From NCBI RefSeq assembly GCF_905220565.1, contig NC_059398.1, forward strand, positions 2,790,001-2,854,000: DNA of 64,000 nt, read 5' to 3'. A program made the position numbers and the translations under genes. Every line of letters starts with the position of its first letter. Position 1 is the stretch's first letter. Below are positions 42,151 through 53,553 of this stretch, one piece after another. This stretch comes from Melitaea cinxia. Its lineage: Eukaryota > Arthropoda > Insecta > Lepidoptera > Nymphalidae. A model generated the notes under the pieces. That model saw only the letters and a program-made list of their open reading frames with translations, was not told the DNA's origin and searched no databases.

Positions 42151-42350
42151 GTGCAGATATGCACAATTTACATATAGTATATTCACGTTTTTGCACAATT
42201 TCCAACGATATCATACATAACATTTATTTATTTTTTAAGTTATCAGAGTTTACAGCGAATAAAGTTTACAACCAAAGCGACAAATTTAAAAGTATGAGAG
42301 AAAAATGCAATGAATGAAACAAGCATTATTATACACATAAATTTACTTAC

Positions 42351-42434
42351 CGACTTCGAATTGTCTGAACGGTCATCTGTGGGTATTGGTTTGGTGTCAG
42401 AAAGCAACGATGAAGATTCTCGTTGTTCTCCCAT
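42351..42434 (-). CDS. First coding exon of an unidentified minus-strand gene
   Basis: ATG at 42432-42434 opens a 28-codon exon (MGEQRESSSLLSDTKPIPTD...) that ends at a strong donor, TCG|GTAAGTAAA. It is hydrophilic, Ser/Asp-rich, the kind of N-terminal tail found on many membrane proteins. The following exons would be to the left; none could be identified between 38500 and 42350, so a large intron (perhaps spanning the retrotransposon) is likely. It lies 704 bp from the Hira start in head-to-head orientation. I do not recognise the gene, and the exon could be chance, though start, donor and codon pattern are good. Confidence 0.5.
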
Positions 42435-43137
42435 AACAATGTTAGAATGATGGAGAAGTGGCCCAGTAGGGTTAAAAATCGAATTGATATATACGTTTCT
42501 GCTCCTCTCATGCCGATTTTGATTCTTGTAAATTTTTTTTCGAGTTTTATTCGATTAATTATTAATTATTTTCGATAGTATTAACATACACCTTTTACCA
42601 AATTTGTGATATGACACAAAAAGTAAGGTTATAAAACAGTGTGACAGACGACAGTGTCAATTTCTTCTGTGCGTTCATTTGTGCACCATATTATACTTAT
42701 CTATGCGTTCATTAATGTTGGATGTAATTACATTTTCACTAAAAACCCAGTCCCAGACTAATATATTTAGAAATGGTTCGTCAAGTAAGAAGTTCTGACT
42801 TCTGAGATAACACACAAAAAATACAATCGAATTGAGAACTTCTGCATTTTTTTTTTTTTTAAGACGGTCGAAAATCAAAATATGAAATAAAATTCGTATT
42901 TTCTATTGGAAGTTTTATTTTACCTCTTATTAAATATTAAACTACATCTTAACGCTAATTTTTAGGAATACAAAAAAATATACTTCAAAATTGTACAGTA
43001 AGACTTTTATAAAGTTCTTGAACTTTTATCGCCGAGACTCGGGATGTAAAATAAATGTCATTGTCAATTATAAAATTCAGGTGAAAATAAACAAATTAGT
43101 TGTTATTTTCGGTAAATTTATCTTCAATTATTTATAA
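42435..43137. promoter_or_regulatory. Possible divergent promoter between minus-strand exon and Hira
   Basis: 703 bp separate the two start codons. No TATA box is obvious; parts look AT-rich and repeat-like (42790-42890 has AAAATACAATCGAATTGAGA, part of the AAACCGACTT repeat type). The promoter assignment rests only on gene orientation. Confidence 0.4.
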
Positions 43138-46100
43138 ATGAAGCTTTATAAACCCAGTTGGGTCAATCATGATGGTAAGTTACGTAAAATAATGATGGTA
43201 TAATTGAAGTTCTTTTGTTAATTGTATTCTAATTACTTTCAGAGAAGCCAATATTTTCTGTGGATATACATCCAACAGGCAAGCGGTTTGCGACCGGAGG
43301 GCAAGGAGAAGACTCAGGAAGAGTCGTGGTCTGGAACTTAAACCCAGTTTTGTTTAAAGAAGCCGAAGATGACCCAAATGTGCCTAAAATGTTATGTCAA
43401 ATGGATAACCACTTAGGTTAGAATGCTTTGTACATACTTTATTTATGTATATTATGTATAGAGCTTAAGACAAACAGCAACTGTCTTATAAACCAATGGA
43501 AATAATAATATGATCGTTTTGATTCAGAAAATTAACTTCTTCTAAAGTAAAAAAAAATTGTGCATAAAAGTAACCTTTTAACTTTCCTACGTATCTTACA
43601 TGGAAAGTTGATTTTTAAAATTGTATACATTTTTATTTTATTCTTTTTTCAATTTTTGTTTTAAAGTTGCTATGTAATCTTTCAGCGTGTGTAAATTGTG
43701 TACGATGGAGTAACAGCGGTCAGTACTTGGCATCTTGCGGTGATGACAGTTTGGTGATGGTATGGGGTTTGAGTATGGCTGCAGGGACTATTGGAAAACA
43801 CAAGGCTGAAACTTGGAGGTGTTTGAAAACGCTAAGGGGACATGCTGGTCAGTTACATCTTCAATTAACCTTATTGATTTATTTAGAATTTAAATAAATA
43901 AAAAATAGCATAATTTCCTGATAGTACATTGTTGGTTACATTTTTGTTGTAGTAGATTTCTTCTCCTTTTGTTTATTATTAAATGGAAATCTCATTTACA
44001 AATTTTTTCCTATTGTAATATAAATGTATGTGTTTGTTTCAATTTTTTATTGTTACAAGCTATTAAAATTTACTATTTGTAATGTTGTGTTACCTGTCAT
44101 ACATAGTTGTAATATGACTTAGATTATTTTATTATTAATTTATTCTTATAAATTAAAAATATTGTTCAAGTATAAAATATTGAAGAAATAGAAATTTATA
44201 CATTTATATAATTATAATCATTATCAGGTGATGTCCTGGATTTGGCGTGGTCACCGCTAGACAAGTGGCTGGCAAGTTGCAGCGTTGACAATACAATCAT
44301 TATTTGGAATGCCGAGAAGTTCCCTGAAATGGTGTGCGTGTTAAATGGTCATACTGGTTTAGTGAAGGGTGTTGCTTGGGACCCAGTAAGTTAAATAATT
44401 TATATAAGTAATGATTAATGATAATAATAAAATAATGATGTTTATTATTCATATTTACGAGGATAATTAGCATTTATGTACATTTTTTTTTATCATTACT
44501 TTTTATATTTAAATTTAAATATAGCTTACACTAATTGTAATACTTTCAAGTGTTAATAATTATAGAGTTCTCAATATACATAATTATGTGTATAATGTTA
44601 CAGGTGGGAAAATACTTAGCATCCCAATCGGATGATAAATCTCTAAGAGTTTGGAAAACAGCTGATTGGGCGTCTCAGACTGTCATTACTGAATCTTTTG
44701 AAGAGTGTGGAGGTGAGCTATATCAATTGTTATAATTTCATGTTAGTTCAAACTAAACTATATGTAGACACAATAAGAAATATAAAAAGCTTATAACCAA
44801 TAATAACTATTAAATAAATTATTATTAATCTGTTTGGTTGAAAGGCACGACGCACGTGCTGCGCCTGTCGTGGTCTCCAGATGGGCAGTACGTGCTGTCC
44901 GCGCACGCCATGAATGGTGGCGGGCCAACCGCGCAGGTAGTGGAGCGCGACAGCTGGCGCTGCGACAAGGACTTCGTGGGCCACCGCAAGGCCGTCACCT
45001 GCACTGTGAGTCGCCTCTACTGTTGACTGATTAACTGGGGAGGGGTAAGGGGGCTTAACCTACGTCAACGGGGGGGGAGTGACTTTAGTGAGAAATAAAC
45101 TTAAAGAAAATTTGATTAAAGAAAATTTAAAAAATTAACATAATTTTTAAACACTATACTATAAGACAGTGTAAATATTCAGAAAAAAAAAATGTTAACT
45201 AAAATGCCCAGAGAAAATGAAGTCTAATCTCTGTCTAAATATTCGTTGTTGTCATTCTTTTTTTATTGTTTTGGGTTTGAATTTGTATATAGTTGTCTAG
45301 AGTTCATTGTCACACATTGAGTATAATGTAGTTGTATTCGCCTATAATGTAATTTATTTAAGTGTAGTGTAGTTTCCTTGGTCTCTGAATAAATAAGCAA
45401 GTGTGTGTGGCAGCGCTTCAACAGCAACATCTTCGTGAAGAAGGGCAAGAAGTGCTGCTGCGCGGCGGTGGGCTCGCGCGACCGCTCGCTGTCCATCTGG
45501 CTCACATCGCTCAAGCGCCCGCTGGTCGTCGTGCACGAGCTCTTCAGCGACAGCGTGCTCGATATCTCCTGGAGCTCCGACGGTGAATACACGCAGTTTT
45601 ATCGACAAAGATACCGTGGCTCTTAGACATAAAGCAGTATAGGCAGTTTTATCTATAGAAGATACCGTGGCTGTTAGACATAAAGCAGTATAGGCAGTTT
45701 TATCTATAGAAGGTACCGTGACTGTTAGACATAAAACAGTATAGGCGGTTTTATCTATAGAAGATACCGTGATTGTTAGACATAAAGCAGTATAGGCAGT
45801 TTTATCTATAGAAGATACCATGGCTGTTAGACATAAAGCAGTATAGGCAGTTTTATCTATAGAAGATACCGTGGCTGTTAGACATAAAGCAGTATAGGCA
45901 GTTTTATGTATAGAAGATATCATGGCTGTTAGACATAAAGCAGTATAGGCAGTTTTATCTATAGAAGATTCCGTGGCTGTTAGACATAAAGCAATATAGG
46001 CAGTTTTATCTATAGAAGATTCCGTGGCTGTTAGACATAAAGCAGTATAGGCAGTTTTATCTATAGAAGATACCGTGACTGTTAGACATAAAACAGTATA

Positions 46101-49100
46101 GGCAGTCTTATCTATAGAAGATACCATGGCTGTTAGACATAATTGTCTAAATCAATTAAGTGAGCTTGCAAATATAGATGGAACAATCACGATTTTCGAA
46201 TCAAAATTTTTCTGGCACGTCCCTTAAATTAAAGTAATTTACAATTAGAAAATGGGTAAGTTTGGCGTAAGTGGCCAGACAGACGTAGCCTATATAGTTA
46301 TTTGACATTATTTTTATGTGAGTTAATCTTTTGTTTTGCAAAATTCTCTTTAGATTGTATATAAAAGAAAGTATTAGATTATAAAGTATGAATATTCTTT
46401 TAATACTTTTTTGAACTTCTAAAACTTACAATTTTCTTAACCTTTTAGGTCTGAAACTTTTAGCGTGCAGTAAAGACGGCACGGTCGTGTGTATGCAGTT
46501 CACTAATAAAGAGATTGGTACACCGCTTACGCTTGAAGAGAAGGTAATACACAATGTTTAGTTATTACATAATGTTTAAATAGGTTTAAATTTAATTATA
46601 AAAAATAAAAGGAATATCTTGAATTTTATGTTATGACCTTATGTTGAAATTAATGTAACATGTTGTATTTTTGTAACTGATAATATGTAGAAAAAAAAGA
46701 AATATTTGGTTTTACAAAATAATAAATACCTACTTAAAATACAAATTTTGTTCCAACATTGTAACCAATATTTTTACTTTTAATTCACTTTAAATATTTA
46801 AATATAAAATTTTTACAGAACACCTTCTACGAAAAGATATATGGCAAGTGTTTGATCAATGAGCCCGGAGGTGATTTTACCTCCAACCTACTTGTGGAGT
46901 GTCCGGAGATACTTTTGGCTCGGGAGCGGCAAGACGCTAAGAAAGAACCGCCTAAAGAGGAAAGTACGCCTAAAAGCGAAAAGTCACAGGTATACACACA
47001 GAGCTCTAGGGAAGGTTCGGAAGTAGGGTCGGCAACGCGTTTGCGATGCTTCTTGTGCTGTAGGCGTCTAAGGCTAAGGTATTCGCTTACCATCAGGTGA
47101 ACCGTACGCTTATTTGCCGACCTAGTTGTATGAAAAAAAGTTGTCTCTATATAAAATATCGGAACATATAATTTAATTTGTTTAGTCACGAAGTAACAGC
47201 TCTATGTTTTTTGAGCTACAGTTTTAAACAGTAAAATTTCCGCAATCAATTTTATATATATATATATACTACACTACGAGTAATCCTTTCAACAAAAAAA
47301 TATTCAATTAACCATATTTAACTCTGGTTAAGATGGAATAAGTTTAATAGCAGCAGAGTCCCAAAAAACATATATAAATATTCAGCAAAGCGAGTAGCAA
47401 CAGTTGTTCTTTTTAAGTATTACTCACCTATTCAGGTTTTCTGCGAAAAAATACCAAATAACTATAATATTTGACTCTCCTTGAGGCAGAATGAATGTAG
47501 TAGCAGCAAAGTCTCAAAGAACATTTGTCGACATTTTTCAGCAAGGTGAACAGCAACAGCAGAAACAACAACAGCATTTTGGCACTCAGCCGTCCCCGCT
47601 GCCGCCTTTGCGACCTGTCGACCGGCAGATAGAGACTCGGACATCGGATGGCAAACGTCGCATCACGCCCGTCTTCATCCCACTCACAAGCGCTGATGCC
47701 AAGTAATACATTGCATCTTACACCCATAATGAATACTCCAGTGCCTGTTTTTTTTTTTTTTTTTTTTTAAGTAAAACCTCCTTGAAGTTGGGAAGGCTTG
47801 GGGAGTAAGCTGGTGAATGCATGACGAAAGCGTGACGAAGTGTAATCGGACGAGGCGAACGGAAGTTGAGATTGAAATATAAATTAGTGAAGATAGAAAG
47901 AGAGAGTTACGTTTCGTATATTACTGTAGGAGCTTAAGAAGTTTCACTTCAATTGAGTGGTCTAAGGCACACTCGTTTTTTTTTTTTTTTTTAAATATAC
48001 AACGACGTGCAAACAAGCATGCGACCTACCTGATGGTAAATGGTTACCGTAGCGGTCGCTTGTTACACCAGGAATAAAAAAAATTCTGTCCACGTGTTCG
48101 TTGTGTTCGTGCTCTACACACGTAGACTATACTCACACATATTTTATGTACACTCACAAAATTCGTAATTTGCACCTTACACTCATAAACTACAGCAGAA
48201 CGGCCACATCTGTAACCTTGAGAGTGTTATCGAAATAAAACTATTCTATACGACAATATTGTATATCACATGAAGTTTAATTTAGAAATATACATACATA
48301 GTAACTATAATGTATAATCATGCTGAAGTGTTGTTTGTCTTCGTATTAGTTCAAAAATGTTACTATTATTATTTGAAACTGTATTCTACACCAGAGATGC
48401 ATTCAAATAAAGCTTAAAGATAGAAGAAGAAAGAAGTTATATATTATGAAGTACAATGGGTGAACTTATGGCTATTGATGTAATCCTCTAGTTATGTATA
48501 ATTGATAATTTTGTTCGCAGCGAATCACTAGGATCCCAGCCGGCTACAGAGAACTGTTTCAGTACATCTTCACAAGGCAAGTCGCGTATTCGTGTAGAGC
48601 GACGAGATGATATTATAATACACCCCAATGTTAGTAACCACGCTACCATCCCTGCGAAGACTGGCGGGTGAGAACTTTTATGTTTATATTTGTATATTAT
48701 ACCAACTTGAAAGTACCTACCAATATATAGTTTCTTTCCTGCAGTGGTCTCGAACCTGGTCAACGCCTGCGCAAGCGTACGGCTGCGTCTCTGCCGGGGC
48801 CGCGTGCAGACGAGTTACATGCTAAGAGGATGTGTCCCTCGCCCCCACCGGGGGCCCCGTCTACTGCCCCAGCGGGCCCCACCGGGGACCACGCGCCCCC
48901 CGCACTGCCTGCCCCCGCGCTCGGCACCGCCGGGCCTGTGGTACGCGCTGCGGGGGCCTTGAGATTACAGGCATGTCACTATCGTCTTTAGCTTATACTC
49001 ATATTATTATACTACTTATACGTTTAATTTTCAAAATATTTTGTTTAATATGTTTCCTTTTATATTTTCAGGTCTTGAATAGGGCCTGCAATACATACTA

Positions 49101-52100
49101 CGGAACACTGTCGAGACTCGAACTCATACCGAACAACTCCGCTTCGAACGACCCCATCTGGGACACTTATCTAGGTAGGGATTGTTAAAACCTACAAATA
49201 TTTTACCATATTTTATACATATTGTGAGCTACTGTTTACTCAAATTTCAATCGTTACCATGAAACAACTTGTTCGGATTTTATCGCGTCGTCCCGTGACC
49301 ATGATTGCTATAAAGTATCCGAAACGTCGGGCTTATAAAAAACTTAATAAACTGCGAAATAGTTGTTTCATATTTTATACATTTTTAAAAAATAATTAAA
49401 TATTATATTAGATTTTTTTTAAAATTGTAAGCAGTTCAAAAAAAAAAAAGTTAGTAATGATAATTTTTGGGACAAATTAATTATCTTATAAAAACTAAAG
49501 CTAATTAAATAGATTAAATACGGCTAAGAGATAACACAGTTCTACTACCACCTTGGAACTGAAAAAGCCGAACGATGGCGGGTTAACCATCCAATGCTGG
49601 ATGGCTGCTTTAAAATGCACAGGCCGAAGACGGGCAGCAGCGTCTTCGGTGCGACAAAGCCAACTCTGCGGTCACCAACCCGCCTGCCCAGCGTGGTGAC
49701 TATGGGCAACACACATGAGTTCACTCCATATTTGGCGCGAACTTGTGGAGGATTATGTCCAGCAGTGGACTGCAATAGGCTAAAATGATGATGATGATGA
49801 AGTAGATTAAAGTCATCAATATGTACTAAATATTGAAATCCGAGACATCGACAACGTTGGTAAATATAAAAAACCTTCACGTCACAGGTTCGCCCGTATC
49901 GTGCATCGCGTGCGACGCGCGCTGGGCGTGCGTGTCGTGTGCGGACGGCGGCCTGCACGCCTGGCGCCTCGCGCCCGCGCCCGTGCGCGCCTTCCCGCAC
50001 GTCGGTGAGCACACACGCACACACACACACACACGACACGCGCGCTGGGCGTGCGTGTCGTGTGCGGACGGCGGCCTGCACGCCTGGCGCCTCGCGCCCG
50101 CGCCCGTGCGCGCCTTCCCGCACGTCGGTGAGCACACACGCACACACACACACACAGGCACACGACACGCGCGCTGGGCGTGCGTGTCGTGTGCGGACGG
50201 CGGCCTGCACGCCTGGCGCCTCGCGCCCGCGCCCGTGCGCGCCTTCCCGCACGTCGGTGAGCACACACGCACACACACACACACACGACACGCGCGCTGG
50301 GCGTGCGTGTCGTGTGCGGACGGCGGCCTGCACGCCTGGCGCCTCGCGCCCGCGCCCGTGCGCGCCTTCCCGCACGTCGGTGAGCACACACGCACACACA
50401 CACACACAGGCACACGACACGCGCGCTGGGCGTGCGTGTCGTGTGCGGACGGCGGCCTGCACGCCTGGCGCCTCGCGCCCGCGCCCGTGCGCGCCTTCCC
50501 GCACGTCGGTGAGCACACACGCACACACACACACACACGACACGCGCGCTGGGCGTGCGTGTCGTGTGCGGACGGCGGCCTGCACGCCTGGCGCCTCGCG
50601 CCCGCGCCCGTGCGCGCCTTCCCGCACGTCGGTGAGCACACACGCACACACACACACACACGACACGCGCGCTGGGCGTGCGTGTCGTGTGCGGACGGCG
50701 GCCTGCACGCCTGGCGCCTCGCGCCCGCGCCCGTGCGCGCCTTCCCGCACGTCGGTGAGCACACACGCACACACACACACACACGACACGCGCGCTGGGC
50801 GTGCGTGTCGTGTGCGGACGGCGGCCTGCACGCCTGGCGCCTCGCGCCCGCGCCCGTGCGCGCCTTCCCGCACGTCGGTGAGCACACACGCACACACACA
50901 CACACAGGCACCCGACACGCGCGCTGGGCGTGCGTGTCGTGTGCGGACGGCGGCCTGCACGCCTGGCGCCTCGCGCCCGCGCCCGTGCGCGCCTTCCCGC
51001 ACGTCGGTGAGCACACACGCACACACACACACACAGGCACACGACACGCGCGCTGGGCGTGCGTGTCGTGTGCGGACGGCGGCCTGCACGCCTGGCGCCT
51101 CGCGCCCGCGCCCGTGCGCGCCTTCCCGCACGTCGGTGAGCACACACGCACACACACACACACACGACACGCGCGCTGGGCGTGCGTGTCGTGTGCGGAC
51201 GGCGGCCTGCACGCCTGGCGCCTCGCGCCCGCGCCCGTGCGCGCCTTCCCGCACGTCGGTGAGCACACACGCACACACACACACACACGACACGCGCGCT
51301 GGGCGTGCGTGTCGTGTGCGGACGGCGGCCTGCACGCCTGGCGCCTCGCGCCCGCGCCCGTGCGCGCCTTCCCGCACGTCGGTGAGCACACACGCACACA
51401 CACACACACACGACACGCGCGCTGGGCGTGCGTGTCGTGTGCGGACGGCGGCCTGCACGCCTGGCGCCTCGCGCCCGCGCCCGTGCGCGCCTTCCCGCAC
51501 GTCGGTGAGCACACACGCACACACACACACACAGGCACACGACACGCGCGCTGGGCGTGCGTGTCGTGTGCGGACGGCGGCCTGCACGCCTGGCGCCTCG
51601 CGCCCGCGCCCGTGCGCGCCTTCCCGCACGTCGGTGAGCACACACGCACACACACACACACACGACACGCGCGCTGGGCGTGCGTGTCGTGTGCGGACGG
51701 CGGCCTGCACGCCTGGCGCCTCGCGCCCGCGCCCGTGCGCGCCTTCCCGCACGTCGGTGAGCACACACGCACACACACACACACACGACACGCGCGCTGG
51801 GCGTGCGTGTCGTGTGCGGACGGCGGCCTGCACGCCTGGCGCCTCGCGCCCGCGCCCGTGCGCGCCTTCCCGCACGTCGGTGAGCACACACGCACACACA
51901 CACACACACGACACGCGCGCTGGGCGTGCGTGTCGTGTGCGGACGGCGGCCTGCACGCCTGGCGCCTCGCGCCCGCGCCCGTGCGCGCCTTCCCGCACGT
52001 CGGTGAGCACACACGCACACACACACACACACACAGACGCATACACACACCCACGCATACACACACACACGCATACACACACACGCATACACACAAACGC

Positions 52101-52119
52101 ATATACACAGACACACGCG

Positions 52120-52155
<36 letters not shown>

Positions 52156-52231
52156 TACACACACACACACACAAACACACACGCGCATACACACACACAC
52201 ACACGCATACACACACACACACACAAACACA

Positions 52232-52270
<39 letters not shown>

Positions 52271-52273
52271 ACC

Positions 52274-52328
<55 letters not shown>

Positions 52329-53519
52329 GCACGCACGCACGAACGTATGCAAATACACACATACAAATATATACTACTCATAAACATAGCCACACACGTA
52401 CTTACGAGTACTCATATTTAAATACTTAAGGTAGTACTTAAGTTTAATTACACTAAAATTTTATATTTATTTATATAGTTAATATTACTTATACTGTCAC
52501 ATCAGAAATTTTACACTATGCACCCTTTTGTATGCCGCCCGGGCCATGGCCTTACTACCTACGCCACTGTCAAACTTCTTCAAACACAATATTTGAATCC
52601 ATTCAATAATCATACGTGTAATATTATGTATATACGAACAAGAAACCGTTTTTTCATATAAATTTAAACTAACCTAATCTTAATAATTACAGCCCTACCG
52701 GCCCAAGCGGCCAAAATGTATTTATCTGGTGACACCCTGACGGTGGTCACCATATCTGCAGAGATTGCTGTATGGGACCTATCGGCTGCCACTTGTCTCA
52801 TTCGACCGTTGTCTTTTAGGAATCTACTCTCACATGGGGGTAAGCTTATTTTGATTAATGTCTTAACGTAATTTGTATGATGTCAATATGTATGCCTCTG
52901 TAATTATAGTATGCTGTGTCCTAATGCTAAGTAAATTCCCCACCCTCCCTTGTCATATAGCTTGGAATAATAACTTTAAATGTGATGTTTTTAAGCTTAT
53001 AATTTTATTTAATAAACAGGTTTCCTAATTTAAAAAAAAATGTGTGCGTGTACTAGTGTACACACGTATGAAGTGAAACATTTTTATGACCTTATTTTTC
53101 GAAAAATGATATACTATATGCATCTTTACAAGATTGGTTATTAAAGTTAAATTAGATAAAGTTTAACAAAAGGCTTTTACTATCATAAACATGAATACAA
53201 TTATTTCATTTTACCTTATTACTAAGATTATTACAGAATTTCATTAATTGTAATAAAATTTTTACTATCATTGTTATCGTAATTACATATTTTCGTTATT
53301 AGTGGTAACTGAAATATGAAATATATTGTTTACATTCCACAAGATTTACTACACTAATTGTCACTTCTCTGTGTACACTTCCCTACCGCTTTCACTACGC
53401 TGTGTCCTATATGCCCAAAGGTTGTCTGGAAGAGATCGCTACTCTAGCGATAAGACCGCCTTTGTACACTGTTTTTTTTTTTTATTTGTAATATGTTATT
53501 GTGTTTGTACAATAAAGAG

Positions 53520-53553
<34 letters not shown>

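Noticed and set aside
45354..46127. 257-codon minus-strand frame with a repeated SSIDKTAYTALCLTAT peptide
   Set aside because: A translation of the 51-bp intronic minisatellite, antisense to Hira, with no start context or homologue.
49545..52421. Very long open frames (800-940 codons) on both strands over the Hira tandem array
   Set aside because: They arise because the array is a multiple of three and poor in stop codons. Only the first unit, on the plus strand up to the donor at 50004, is supported as Hira coding sequence.
53520..53552. CRISPR-like array from regularly repeated TATC
   Set aside because: It is a tetranucleotide tail of a LINE; no spacers.
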